This document shows positions 8,769-17,213 of a DNA stretch of 64,000 nt, piece by piece. The notes beneath the pieces are model-generated. The model had not been told where the DNA came from. It searched no databases and saw only the letters and a program-made list of their open reading frames with translations. Both the position numbers and the translations under genes were made by a program. Position 1 is the stretch's first letter; the number at the start of each line of letters is the position of its first letter. This DNA is from Pseudoprimorskyibacter insulae. GTDB lineage: Bacteria; Pseudomonadota; Alphaproteobacteria; Rhodobacterales; Rhodobacteraceae. The stretch spans positions 19,282 to 83,281 of the forward strand of contig NZ_OMOJ01000011.1 of the NCBI RefSeq assembly GCF_900302505.1, given 5' to 3'.

Positions 8769-9599
8769 TCACAGTTTCCAAATGCGGCGGGCATTGCCGG
8801 AGTATAGCTTTGCCCGCTCGCCCTCAGAACAGCCAGCCATCAGGGCATGCGTGATCGCGACCCACTGATCGAGCGAGGATTGCAGCGTGCAAACCGGGCT
8901 GTCCGACCCCCAAACCACCCGATCCCAGCCAAAAGCCAGAATGACGTGTTCGACATAAGGGCGCAGGGTTTCGGCGCTCCAATCGTCGCCCGTGTAGGCC
9001 GTGATCCCCGATATCTTGGCGCTGACATTCGGGCGCTGCGCGATCTTGGTCACCGCGCTGGCCCAATCGTCAAAAGCACCGCCTGCGATGTCCGGCACGC
9101 CGCAATGGTCCAGAACGAACTGGGTGTTTGGGGCGCTGTCGACCAATTCCGTGGCAATCCCGATCTGCCGCGCCAGAACGCATAGATCAAAGGGCAGGTC
9201 CGCCGCGCCAAGCGCCCGGATGCTTTCGCGGAACTGCGGCGCTGTGGACAGCTCATCGGGGACAACATGCAGCACGCGCCGCACGCCGCGCACGGCCGCA
9301 CGGTCCACGCCATCCAGCCATTCCGCAAATTCCGCGCTTTCGGGCCGGGCCGAGGAAATGGCCCCGACAATCAGGCTATCGGGTTGCCCCATCAGGTCGC
9401 GGACAAAGGCCGTTTCAGCGTCAATCTGATCGGGGGCGACGTCGACCTCCATGTGCAAGGCCGCATCAATACCGATGCGGCGGGCCGTCCGGGCGTAGTC
9501 TTTATAGGTCCAGTCCTGATCCAGCGCGAGAACGTCGGACAGCCACGGGTAAGACAGGCGCTTGCGGTCAATCAGATGCAGATGCGTGTCGATGAACAT
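8769..9599 (-). CDS. Amidohydrolase-family lactonase, probable L-fuconolactonase
   Basis: A 276-residue COG3618-type amidohydrolase. The N-terminus has the metal-binding H-x-H (DTHLHLID, H6 and H8), a later 'LDHCG' histidine, and the C-terminal WGSDSPV aspartate. Related enzymes hydrolyse L-fucono-1,5-lactone or similar sugar lactones to the acid. The gene is divergent from an ABC sugar importer and a downstream set of L-fucose-type enzymes, sharing a 145-base regulatory region with them, which supports the fuconolactonase assignment. Substrate identity is inferred from context; a related aldonolactone or pyrone dicarboxylate could be the real one. Confidence 0.8.
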   Translation of the reverse strand: MFIDTHLHLIDRKRLSYPWLSDVLALDQDWTYKDYARTARRIGIDAALHMEVDVAPDQIDAETAFVRDLMGQPDSLIVGAISSARPESAEFAEWLDGVDRAAVRGVRRVLHVVPDELSTAPQFRESIRALGAADLPFDLCVLARQIGIATELVDSAPNTQFVLDHCGVPDIAGGAFDDWASAVTKIAQRPNVSAKISGITAYTGDDWSAETLRPYVEHVILAFGWDRVVWGSDSPVCTLQSSLDQWVAITHALMAGCSEGERAKLYSGNARRIWKL

Positions 9600-9638
9600 G
9601 GGGGCCTCCTGAAAAGTCTCCTCTGAGTGGTACTGGAG

Positions 9639-9668
9639 CTTGACTCGAGATTTAAGTCAAGTTTAGAT
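9639..9668 (+). promoter_or_regulatory. Candidate promoter and operator of the fucose-type operon
   Basis: TTGACT (9640-9645) and TTAGAT (9663-9668) are 17 bases apart, a good sigma-70 arrangement pointing toward the binding-protein gene. An inverted repeat CTTGACT-N9-AGTCAAG (9639-9645 and 9655-9661) covers the -35 box and spacer, so a bound protein would repress. The IclR-type regulator at 22584 is a candidate binder (inference). Confidence 0.5.
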
Positions 9669-9676
9669 ATGAAACT

Positions 9677-9704
9677 ACATTCCGAATATAAAATTCTAGA
9701 ATGT
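9677..9704. promoter_or_regulatory. Second palindrome upstream of the sugar-binding protein gene
   Basis: ACATTC (9677-9682) pairs with GAATGT (9699-9704), and within it ATTCTAGAAT (9693-9702) is a perfect 10-base palindrome. It lies just downstream of the predicted -10 box and about 40 bases before the ATG at 9745, a typical operator position. Confidence 0.4.
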
Positions 9705-9744
9705 GGGCGGCACGGGAGGCCGCATTTAACGGGAGGTCCAAATC

Positions 9745-11052
9745 ATGAAATTTTTTGCAGGGGGCGCAGGATTGGCTGCGCTGGCACTGACCACGGCCAC
9801 CGGCGCGCTTGCCGCAGGCGAATTCGAAGGTGTGACGCTGGATGCCAAGCTGATCGGCGGTCAGCAGTATGAGGCGCTCTATGGCCGCATCTCAGAATGG
9901 GAGGCAGAAACCGGCGGCAAGGTGAACGTCATCTCGTCGAAGAACCACTTTGAACTGGATAAAGAGTTCAAGTCGGACATCGCCGCAGGCACCACCAGCT
10001 GGTGCGTGGGGTCGAACCATTCGTCCTTTGCGTCGCAATATCCGACGCTTTACACTGATCTGACGCCCTATGTTCCGGCGGCCACCGTTGCCGAATACGT
10101 CGATGCAAACATCGCCGCCGCCACGCTGGAAGGCCGTCTGGTGATGCTGCCGCGTGCGCAGTTCGACGTATCGGCGCTCTATTATCAGAAGTCGCTTTAT
10201 TCCGATCCGGCCAAGGCCGAGGCATTCAAGGCCGAATATGGCTATGACCTGGCCGTGCCGACCACATGGAAGGAAGTGTCGGATCAGGCCAAATTCTTTA
10301 CCGATGCGCCCAACTTCTACGGCACGCAATACGCCGGTAAGGATGAGGCCATCGTTGGCCGTTACTATGAAATGGTCGTTGCCGAAGGTGGCGAGCTGTT
10401 CACCGCCGATTTCCACCCGGCATTCAATTCGGACGCTGGCAAGCGCGCGCTGGCATGGTTCGTGGATCTGTATGAGGCGGGCGCCGTTCCGCCGGGCACC
10501 ACGAACTACCTTTGGGATGACCTTGGCAACGGCATGGCCTCGGGCACCATCGCGCTGAACCTTGATTGGCCGGGCTGGGCTGGCTTCTTCAACGATCCGT
10601 CGGCGTCGAAAGTCGCGGGCAATCTGGGCGTTGCGCCCGCGCCCAAAGGTTCGGCTGGCAATCGCACTGGCTGGTCCGGCTTCCACGGCTTCTCGGTCAC
10701 CGAAGACTGCGCCGACAAAGAGGCCGCGGCCTCGCTCGTGGTGTTCCTGACCAATGAAGACAGCCAGAAGCTTGAAAGCGCGGCCGGTCCGCTGCCGACC
10801 CGCGATGCGGTTTGGGACTATGTGACCGAACAGGCCAAGGGCGATGCGTTCAAATCCGAAACGCTGGCGGCCTTCCAGGAAACCGCGAAAACGGCCTTTG
10901 CCGTGCCCGCGACCCCGTACTGGATCGAAGCGACCAACCTGATCTACCCTGAGCTTCAGGCGGCCATTCTTGGCGACAAAACCATCGACGAAGCCTTGGC
11001 CGATGCTGAGGAAGCAGTCGATGAGATGATGCAGGAAAACGGCGTCTACTAA
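9745..11052 (+). CDS. CUT1-type ABC sugar importer, periplasmic binding protein
   Basis: A 435-residue family 1 extracellular solute-binding protein. Residues 1-24 form a signal peptide ending GALAA. The mature protein has the usual features of maltose-type binding proteins, such as 'QFDVSALYYQKSLY' and 'AGFFNDPSASKVAGNLGVAPAPKG'. A GGGAGG ribosome site precedes the ATG. It delivers its sugar to the two permeases and ATPase encoded next. The downstream genes suggest L-fucose or a fucose-containing glycoside as ligand (inference). A GC-rich stem-loop separates it from the first permease gene. Confidence 0.9.
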   Translation: MKFFAGGAGLAALALTTATGALAAGEFEGVTLDAKLIGGQQYEALYGRISEWEAETGGKVNVISSKNHFELDKEFKSDIAAGTTSWCVGSNHSSFASQYPTLYTDLTPYVPAATVAEYVDANIAAATLEGRLVMLPRAQFDVSALYYQKSLYSDPAKAEAFKAEYGYDLAVPTTWKEVSDQAKFFTDAPNFYGTQYAGKDEAIVGRYYEMVVAEGGELFTADFHPAFNSDAGKRALAWFVDLYEAGAVPPGTTNYLWDDLGNGMASGTIALNLDWPGWAGFFNDPSASKVAGNLGVAPAPKGSAGNRTGWSGFHGFSVTEDCADKEAAASLVVFLTNEDSQKLESAAGPLPTRDAVWDYVTEQAKGDAFKSETLAAFQETAKTAFAVPATPYWIEATNLIYPELQAAILGDKTIDEALADAEEAVDEMMQENGVY

Positions 11053-11067
11053 CCGGCTCCTCCGCGC

Positions 11068-11093
11068 GGGGTGGCCGCAACTATGGTCACCCC
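11068..11093 (+). promoter_or_regulatory. Stem-loop between binding-protein and permease genes
   Basis: GGGGTGGCC (11068-11076) pairs with GGTCACCCC (11085-11093), one G-T pair. There is no T-run after it, so it is more likely an mRNA 3'-end stabiliser or partial terminator that favours binding-protein expression. It also argues against permease starts at 11071 or 11083. Confidence 0.5.
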
Positions 11094-11121
11094 AAGCATT
11101 GATTTACCGAACGGACTTCTG

Positions 11122-12018
11122 ATGACCCGATTGAAACTGCCGCCATGGCTGGTTTTGCTGCTGCCTGCGATCTTGATATTGATGGCGGTCGTGCTGATCC
11201 CGCTGCTTTTGTCGCTATATTCCAGCTTCACCAGTTACCGGCTGACCCGGCCTGACAGTATCACCAACTGGATCGGCACGTTTAACTACGAAAAAGCCGC
11301 CAAGGACGAGAATTTCTGGGCCGCCTTTGGCAGAACGGTTCTGTTCCTGACCATCGCGCTGAACCTTGAAATGCTGTTCGGTCTTGGGCTGGCCTTGATG
11401 GTGTCCAAAGTCACGAAAGGCCAGCGCCTGCTGCGCACCGTGATGATGTTCCCGATGATGTTTTCGCCCATTCTGGTGGGGTTTCAGTTCAAGTTCATCT
11501 TCAATGACAACGTCGGGCTGGTGAACAATGCCTTGCAATCGCTTGGCCTAAGTTCAACGGCTATTCCTTGGCTGGTCGATGGCAAGCTGGCACTGTTCTC
11601 AATCGCGTTCGCCGAGATTTGGATGTCCACCTCCGTGTTTGGTATTCTGATCCTTGCCGGGCTATATGCGATCCCGCAAGATCCGCTTGAGGCGGCCAAG
11701 GTTGATGGCTGCACCTCGTGGCAAAGCTTTCGCTTTGTGACGCTGCCGTTCCTGATGCCCTTCATCTACATCGCCATGGCCATCCGGTCGCTGGATGTGG
11801 CGCGGGCCTATGACATGGTTCAGATCATGACCAACGGCGGCCCGGCACGGCGCACCGAACTGCTTTGGACGCTTATCGGGCGAACGGGCTATGTCGATGC
11901 CAAGATGGGCTACGCCAATGCCATGGGCTATATTTCGATCTTTTTGGCGATTTTCTTCACCGTGTACTTCTTCAAGAAACTGACCTCGGCCCGTGCCGAG
12001 CTGGGCATGGGGGGCTGA
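11122..12018 (+). CDS. CUT1-type ABC sugar importer, permease (MalF type)
   Basis: An inner-membrane permease of about 298 residues with six predicted helices, starting MTRLKLPPWLVLLLPA. The EAA loop that contacts the ATPase reads 'DPLEAAKVDGCTSWQSFRFVTLP'. The start at 11122 is chosen because the in-frame GTG at 11071 and ATG at 11083 fall inside a strong stem-loop and would add residues before the first helix; the start is not certain. It pairs with the permease that begins four bases after its stop. Confidence 0.9.
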   Translation: MTRLKLPPWLVLLLPAILILMAVVLIPLLLSLYSSFTSYRLTRPDSITNWIGTFNYEKAAKDENFWAAFGRTVLFLTIALNLEMLFGLGLALMVSKVTKGQRLLRTVMMFPMMFSPILVGFQFKFIFNDNVGLVNNALQSLGLSSTAIPWLVDGKLALFSIAFAEIWMSTSVFGILILAGLYAIPQDPLEAAKVDGCTSWQSFRFVTLPFLMPFIYIAMAIRSLDVARAYDMVQIMTNGGPARRTELLWTLIGRTGYVDAKMGYANAMGYISIFLAIFFTVYFFKKLTSARAELGMGG

Positions 12019-12021
12019 GCC

Positions 12022-12888
12022 ATGACAACGGATCGCACCCATCGCAACCGCAAACGTGCCTTGCGCATCGCCCATTTCATCGGGCTGTTTATCGCCATGT
12101 CCATCATCTGCATTCCGGGGCTTTGGATCGTGCTCAACTCGTTCCGCCCAACGGTTGAGATCATGGCAAAGCCGCCGGTCTGGATCCCGAATGAGCTGAA
12201 CCTAGACCATTACCGCGCCATGTTCGGCGGGAATGGGCAGGGCGGCGTGCCGGTTCTGACCTATTTCCGCAACTCGATGGTCATCTCGGTCACGTCGACG
12301 ATTATCGCGCTTTTGGTGGGGATGGGCGGGGGCTATGCCTTTGCGCGCTATCGCTTCAAGGGCAAGGCCGCGCTGTTCGTGGGGCTGATGGCGACGCGGG
12401 CCGTGCCGGGCGTGGCGCTGTCGCTGCCGCTGTTCATCCTGTTCGCCCGGATCGGCATCATCGACACGCATTTCGGCATGATCCTGGCTTATGTGGCGAT
12501 GAACGTGCCCTTTACCGTCTGGCTGATTGACGGGTTCTTCCGTCAGGTTCCCCGCGAACTGGCCGAAGCCGCCGAGATTGACGGCTGCACCCGGTGGCAG
12601 GCCTTTTGGCGGGTTGAATTTCCCGTGGCGCGGGCAGGAATCGCCAGCGCAGGGATCTTTGCCTTCCTGACCTCGTGGAACGAATACGCGCTGGCCAGCC
12701 AGCTGACCCGCTCAGTCTATTCGAAAACCATGCCTGTTGGCTTGCTCGACTTCACTTCGGAATTCACCCTCAATTGGGGAGGTATGTGCGCATTGGCGGT
12801 GCTGATGATTATCCCGGCGCTGATCCTGACCTTCCTTGTACAGAAACACCTCATTGCCGGCCTGACCTTCGGCGGCGTGAAAGGATAA
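12022..12888 (+). CDS. CUT1-type ABC sugar importer, permease (MalG type)
   Basis: A 288-residue second permease with six membrane helices. The EAA loop is 'ELAEAAEIDGCTRWQAFWRVEFPVA', and the C-terminal end 'HLIAGLTFGGVKG' is typical of MalG-type subunits. It lies between the MalF-type permease and the ATPase gene with gaps of three bases on each side, so all are translated from one mRNA. Confidence 0.93.
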   Translation: MTTDRTHRNRKRALRIAHFIGLFIAMSIICIPGLWIVLNSFRPTVEIMAKPPVWIPNELNLDHYRAMFGGNGQGGVPVLTYFRNSMVISVTSTIIALLVGMGGGYAFARYRFKGKAALFVGLMATRAVPGVALSLPLFILFARIGIIDTHFGMILAYVAMNVPFTVWLIDGFFRQVPRELAEAAEIDGCTRWQAFWRVEFPVARAGIASAGIFAFLTSWNEYALASQLTRSVYSKTMPVGLLDFTSEFTLNWGGMCALAVLMIIPALILTFLVQKHLIAGLTFGGVKG

Positions 12889-12891
12889 CCC

Positions 12892-13977
12892 ATGGCGCAA
12901 GTTCACCTTCGATCTGTGGTCAAGAAATACGGCGGCTTGCAGGTCGTCCATGCGATCAACCTTGATATTGCCGATGGCGAGTTCGTAGTGCTGGTTGGCC
13001 CCTCGGGCTGCGGCAAATCCACGACGCTGCGGATGATCGCCGGGCTTGAGGATATCTCGGGCGGCGAGGTTCTGATTGGCGACCGGGTCGTCAACGACTT
13101 GCCCCCGCGCGAACGCAATCTGGCGATGGTGTTCCAGAACTACGCGCTGTACCCGCATATGTCGGTGCGTGAGAACCTTGGCTTTTCGCTGAAAATCGCC
13201 AAGCGCAGCCAATCCGAGATTGACCGCGCCGTCGATGACGCCGCCGAGATCCTGTCGCTGACGCCGTTGCTTGACCGCAAACCCGGCCAACTATCGGGCG
13301 GCCAGCGTCAGCGCGTTGCCATGGGCCGCGCCATTGTGCGCCATCCCGATGTGTTCTTGTTCGACGAGCCGCTGTCGAACCTTGACGCCAAGCTGCGCAC
13401 GCAGATGCGGGTCGAGATCAAAAAACTGCACCAGCGCCTGAAATCCACCATCGTTTATGTGACCCACGATCAGGTTGAGGCGATGACGCTGGCCGACCGG
13501 ATCGTCATCATGCGCGACGGGCATATCGAACAGATCGGCACCCCGCTTGAGGTGTTCGAGCGGCCCAACACGACCTTTGTCGCCACCTTCATCGGCTCGC
13601 CCCCGATGAACATGCTGCCCGCGCGGGTTGGCGGCGGGCGCGTGGTTCTGACCGATGGCACCGCCTTTGACATCCCGCCCGGTCACAAGGTCGAAGAAGG
13701 CCAGGACGTCATCTTTGGCGCACGGGCCGACAATATCATGCCGGTGGGCCATTCGCTGCCCGCAACCGAACACGTGGCCGAGGTCAAAATGTCTGTGCAA
13801 CTGACCGAACCGCTTGGCACCGAAACTCTGCTGTTCGCGCAATTGGCCGGGCAAGAGGTGCAGGCCAAAATGCTCAACCCCCGTCCGGTTGCCAGCGGCG
13901 AAGTGCTGACGTTCCAGATCAATCTGGACAAATGCCACTTGTTCGACGCCGAAACGGGCGCAAGCCTGAGGGTCTGA
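12892..13977 (+). CDS. CUT1-type ABC sugar importer, ATP-binding protein (MalK/UgpC type)
   Basis: A 361-residue ATPase. Walker A GPSGCGKST is at residues 36-44, the Q-loop at FQNYALYPHM (81-90), the signature LSGGQRQR from 134, Walker B FLFDEP around 155-160, and the switch histidine in VTHDQVEAM. The C-terminal TOBE/OB regulatory domain of MalK-type proteins follows (about residues 235-361). It drives uptake through the two permeases. The next gene starts three bases after its stop. Confidence 0.94.
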   Translation: MAQVHLRSVVKKYGGLQVVHAINLDIADGEFVVLVGPSGCGKSTTLRMIAGLEDISGGEVLIGDRVVNDLPPRERNLAMVFQNYALYPHMSVRENLGFSLKIAKRSQSEIDRAVDDAAEILSLTPLLDRKPGQLSGGQRQRVAMGRAIVRHPDVFLFDEPLSNLDAKLRTQMRVEIKKLHQRLKSTIVYVTHDQVEAMTLADRIVIMRDGHIEQIGTPLEVFERPNTTFVATFIGSPPMNMLPARVGGGRVVLTDGTAFDIPPGHKVEEGQDVIFGARADNIMPVGHSLPATEHVAEVKMSVQLTEPLGTETLLFAQLAGQEVQAKMLNPRPVASGEVLTFQINLDKCHLFDAETGASLRV

Positions 13978-13979
13978 CC

Positions 13980-15092
13980 ATGCCAAAGATCGTCCGTGCC
14001 GAATGTTTCAAGATTGATCTGGTTCCCAAGGTTTTGCGGACCGATGCGATCCAGTCGTTCAAATGTCAGGAAACCATTTTTGTCCGGGTCTGGGATGCGG
14101 ATGGCGGCACGGGGCTGGGCTATAGCTATACCATTGGCGATGGGGGATCCGCAGTTCTGGCGCTGCTGCGCGATAGCCTGCTGCCCGCGCTGATTGGCCA
14201 TGAGGCGGACCGGATCGAGGCCATCTGGCGGCATCTGCTGTTCTTCTCCCATGCGACCGCCGTGGGGCCGATCATGTCGCTTGCACTGGCGGCGATTGAT
14301 ACCGCGCTTTGGGATCTGCGCGGCCATCGCACCGGGTTGCCGCTGCATGTGCTGGCGGGCGGGGCCAAGGACCGCGTGCCGATGTACACGACTGAGGGCG
14401 GCTGGCTGCATCTGGAACCGGCGGCTTTGGTCGAGGATGCGCAGGCGGCACAGGCGCAGGGCTTTCGCGGCTCTAAGGTCAAGATCGGCAAGCCGACGGT
14501 TGCAGGGGATGAGGCGCGGCTTGGTGCGGTGCGCGATGCCCTTGGCCCGGATTATGAAATCATGACCGACGCCAACCAATCCATGACCGCCGCCGAGGCG
14601 CTGCGCCGGGTGCCAATGCTTGAAGCGCTCAATATCGGCTGGTTCGAAGAGCCTTTGCCCGCCGACGACATTGCGGGCCACGCGCGTCTGCAATCGCAAA
14701 GCCGGGTGCCGGTGGCGGTGGGCGAAAGCCTGTATTCCCCCGGTCAGTTCGCCGATTACATCGCGGCGGGCGCCTGCGGGATCGTTCAGGCCGATGTGGC
14801 GCGGGTGGGGGGCATTACCCCGTGGCTGAAGATCGCGCATCTGGCCGAGGCGCATAACATGGCGATCTGCCCGCATTTCCTGATGGAACTGCACGTCAGC
14901 CTTGTCTGCGCGGTGCCGAACGCGCCTTGGCTGGAATACATCCCTCAGCTTGACGATATCGCCGCGCCAATGCTGCGCGACGGGGGCATGGCGATTGCGC
15001 CGGATGCGCCGGGGCTGGGCATCGACTGGGACCACGACCGCCTGACACGAATGCGCGATCATGTGGCCGAAATTACAGGAGAAGACGCATGA
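13980..15092 (+). CDS. Enolase-superfamily (mandelate racemase type) sugar-acid dehydratase
   Basis: A 370-residue enzyme. All mandelate-racemase-subgroup residues are visible: K166-x-K168 (SKVKIG), metal ligands D197 (TDAN), E223 (WFEEP) and E249 (GES), and the D272/H299 dyad (QADVARVGG, CPHF). Such enzymes abstract the alpha proton of aldonic acids and eliminate water. In this operon L-fuconate to 2-keto-3-deoxy-L-fuconate is the likely reaction, but the protein is shorter than the well-known Xanthomonas L-fuconate dehydratase (about 440 residues), so another sugar acid is possible. The start at 13980 follows the ATPase stop; upstream in-frame codons lie inside that gene. Confidence 0.85.
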   Translation: MPKIVRAECFKIDLVPKVLRTDAIQSFKCQETIFVRVWDADGGTGLGYSYTIGDGGSAVLALLRDSLLPALIGHEADRIEAIWRHLLFFSHATAVGPIMSLALAAIDTALWDLRGHRTGLPLHVLAGGAKDRVPMYTTEGGWLHLEPAALVEDAQAAQAQGFRGSKVKIGKPTVAGDEARLGAVRDALGPDYEIMTDANQSMTAAEALRRVPMLEALNIGWFEEPLPADDIAGHARLQSQSRVPVAVGESLYSPGQFADYIAAGACGIVQADVARVGGITPWLKIAHLAEAHNMAICPHFLMELHVSLVCAVPNAPWLEYIPQLDDIAAPMLRDGGMAIAPDAPGLGIDWDHDRLTRMRDHVAEITGEDA

Positions 15093-15418
15093 AACGCTAT
15101 GGGTCCGTGATCGGGCTGGGGCCTGATGCCATCGCCGAATACAAGCGCCTGCATGCCGATGTCTGGCCGGGTGTTCTGAAAATGATCAGCGCCTGCCATA
15201 TCCGCAATTACTCGATCTTCCTGAAAGAGCCGGAAAACCTGCTGTTTTCCTATTTCGAATATCACGGATCGGATTTTGAGGCCGACATGAAGCGCATGGC
15301 GGATGATCCCGAAACCCAGCGCTGGTGGGATGTGTGTATGCCCTTGCAGCGCCCATTGGACACGCGGGCCGAGGGCGAATGGTGGGCCAATATGGAGGAG
15401 GTCTTTCACCATGATTGA
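15089..15418 (+). CDS. L-rhamnose/L-fucose mutarotase family protein (RhaM-like)
   Basis: A 109-residue dimeric alpha-beta barrel protein of the RhaM (DUF718) family. It equilibrates alpha and beta anomers of a 6-deoxy-L-sugar. Conserved features include 'EYKRLHADVWPGVLKMI' (catalytic His), 'IRNYSIFL' and the terminal 'WWANMEEVFH' Trp pair. Its ATG overlaps the stop of the dehydratase gene by four bases. Because the neighbours point to fucose, it is probably the L-fucose version; a separate RhaM lies in the rhamnose locus at 53794. Confidence 0.88.
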   Translation: MKRYGSVIGLGPDAIAEYKRLHADVWPGVLKMISACHIRNYSIFLKEPENLLFSYFEYHGSDFEADMKRMADDPETQRWWDVCMPLQRPLDTRAEGEWWANMEEVFHHD

Positions 15419-16463
15419 CCTGTCCCAGTCCATCGCCATGCCAGATGTGCCGCGCCCCGTGGTGATCTTTGGCGCAGGCTCAATCGTCACCGACGCCCAT
15501 CTGCCCGCCTATCGCGATCTGGGCGTGCCTATTGCGGGGATCTATGATCCCGACGCCGCCAAAGCCGCCAAGGTCGCGGCCGATTGGGGCACAAAGGTCA
15601 TCGGTTCACTGGAGCAGGCGGCGGCGATGGACGCGATCTTTGATCTGGCCGTACCGCCCGTTGCCATTCCGGGCATCTTGCAGGCCCTGCCCGAAGGGGC
15701 TTTGGCGATCATCCAAAAGCCGCTTGGATCGGACCTAAGCGAAGCGAACGAGATCATTCGCATCTTGCGCGCACGGAACATCACCGCCGCCGTCAATTTC
15801 CAACTGCGCTTTGCGCCCATGGCGCTGGCGCTGAAAGACGCGATTGCCAAGGGCCTGCTGGGCGAAGTGGTGGATTTCGACGCGTGGCTTGCGCTCGATA
15901 CCCCGTGGCATCTGTGGGAATTTCTGGCCGATCTGCCAAGGGTCGAGATCCTGTTGCACTCGATCCATTACCTCGATTTCGTGCGCGATCTGCTGGGCAA
16001 TCCGGCGGGCATTCATGCCAAAACCATGGGCCATCCGTCCTCGACCGTGTCCAACACGCGCACGTCGATGATGCTGGATTACGGCCCGCAAACGCGCTGC
16101 GCCTTGTCGATCAACCACAACCACAGCTTTGGCCGCCAGTTCCAAGCCTGCGAGTTCCGCATCTGCGGCACCAAGGGCGCGGCCTATATGAAGCTGGGCG
16201 TCAATCTGGACTACCCCAAGGGCGAACCGGATGAACTTTGGCTGAACACCGGGGGCGGTTGGCAGCAGGTGCCGCTGCAAGGCAACTGGTTCATCGCCGC
16301 CTTCCATGGCCGTTTCGCGCAAGTGCAACGCTATGCTGCCGGGTTGGATGCCACGCTGCAAGGCTCTGCCGAAGATGCCTGGCACACGATGGCGCTGGTC
16401 GAAGCGGCATACCAATCCTCGGCCCAACCCATGCACCCCATTCAAGAGGCCCCAGATGCTTGA
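15411..16463 (+). CDS. Gfo/Idh/MocA-family oxidoreductase, candidate L-fucose dehydrogenase
   Basis: A 350-residue protein with an N-terminal Rossmann fold (VVIFGAGSIVTDAHLPAY, about residues 17-34) and a C-terminal alpha/beta substrate domain. The usual catalytic E-K-P motif reads Q-K-P here (AIIQKPLG), which is uncommon. The start at 15411 overlaps the end of the mutarotase gene by eight bases. The family contains NAD(P)-dependent sugar 1-dehydrogenases, and this operon otherwise lacks the first oxidation step, so L-fucose to fuconolactone oxidation is the best guess. Substrate is unproven. Confidence 0.8.
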   Translation: MIDLSQSIAMPDVPRPVVIFGAGSIVTDAHLPAYRDLGVPIAGIYDPDAAKAAKVAADWGTKVIGSLEQAAAMDAIFDLAVPPVAIPGILQALPEGALAIIQKPLGSDLSEANEIIRILRARNITAAVNFQLRFAPMALALKDAIAKGLLGEVVDFDAWLALDTPWHLWEFLADLPRVEILLHSIHYLDFVRDLLGNPAGIHAKTMGHPSSTVSNTRTSMMLDYGPQTRCALSINHNHSFGRQFQACEFRICGTKGAAYMKLGVNLDYPKGEPDELWLNTGGGWQQVPLQGNWFIAAFHGRFAQVQRYAAGLDATLQGSAEDAWHTMALVEAAYQSSAQPMHPIQEAPDA

Positions 16464-16902
16464 GCAGACAATCTATTACGAAGACTATGAAATCGGACAA
16501 AACCGCCAAACCATCGGGCGCACGATCACGGAAACGGATTTCGTGGTGCACGCGGGCCATTCCGGCGATTTCTTTCCGCACCATCTGGATGCCGAGTTCT
16601 GCAAAACGCTGCCTTTTGGCCAGCGGATTGCCCATGGCACCATGGTGTTCACCATCGGCGTTGGCCTGACCGCGACCATCATCAACCCGGTGGCCTTTTC
16701 CTACGGCTATGACCGCATGCGGTTCATCAAACCGGTATTTATTGGCGATACGATCACCTCGACCGTTGAAATCATCGGCAAAGAGGTCATGGAGAAACGC
16801 CCCGGCTATGGCCGCGTGACCGAACGCCTGACCGTGACCAAGCAAACCGGAGAAGCGGCGTTGGTGGCCGATCATATCTACATGGTGGAGATGAAGAAGT
16901 GA
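16456..16902 (+). CDS. MaoC-like hot-dog hydratase
   Basis: A 148-residue hot-dog-fold protein with the hydratase 2 motif: D38 and H42/H43 in 'HSGDFFPHHLD'. MaoC proteins hydrate trans-2-enoyl-CoA thioesters or similar unsaturated acyl groups. The start overlaps the end of the upstream oxidoreductase gene by eight bases. The L-fucose oxidative pathway has no known acyl-CoA step, so its presence here is unexplained; a CoA-transferase gene on the other strand at 20174 may be its partner (inference). Confidence 0.85.
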   Translation: MLEQTIYYEDYEIGQNRQTIGRTITETDFVVHAGHSGDFFPHHLDAEFCKTLPFGQRIAHGTMVFTIGVGLTATIINPVAFSYGYDRMRFIKPVFIGDTITSTVEIIGKEVMEKRPGYGRVTERLTVTKQTGEAALVADHIYMVEMKK

Positions 16903-17213
16903 CCGGGCCATTCCTGTTGCTGCATCCAAACGACAACGTCTTGGTCGCCCGCGCCTTGGCCCCCGAAGGGCTTGAGGTCGCGCTTGAGGGCGGCACCGTG
17001 CGCCTGTCGCGCCCGATCCCCATGGCCCATAAAATCGCCCGCCACGCGATCGACGAAGGCACGCGCATTTTGAAATACGGCATGCCGATCGGCATCGCGA
17101 CCCAAGCGATTGCGGCGGGCGAACATGTCCATGTGCACAATATCCGTTCCGCCTATACCGCGACCCATGTGTTGCAGGACGCCGACGGAGTTTCAGCAGG
17201 GGTGTCGCAATGA
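16899..17213 (+). CDS. UxaA-family small subunit (SAF domain)
   Basis: A 104-residue protein matching the N-terminal SAF domain of altronate/galactarate-type dehydratases (UxaA, GarD) and of the small subunit of split enzymes. Visible are 'LLLHPNDNVLVARALAPEG' at the start, 'HKIARHAIDEG' with a histidine, 'KYGMPIGIATQAIAAGEHVHVHN' and the ending 'HVLQDAD'. Its ATG overlaps the MaoC stop by four bases, and its own stop overlaps the large-subunit start. It should form a complex with the next gene product. Confidence 0.88.
   Translation: MTGPFLLLHPNDNVLVARALAPEGLEVALEGGTVRLSRPIPMAHKIARHAIDEGTRILKYGMPIGIATQAIAAGEHVHVHNIRSAYTATHVLQDADGVSAGVSQ

Noticed and set aside
13683..15062. A 459-codon minus-strand frame opposite the ATPase and enolase-superfamily genes
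   Set aside because: It lies antisense to two clearly identified genes, has no ribosome site and no recognisable domain.
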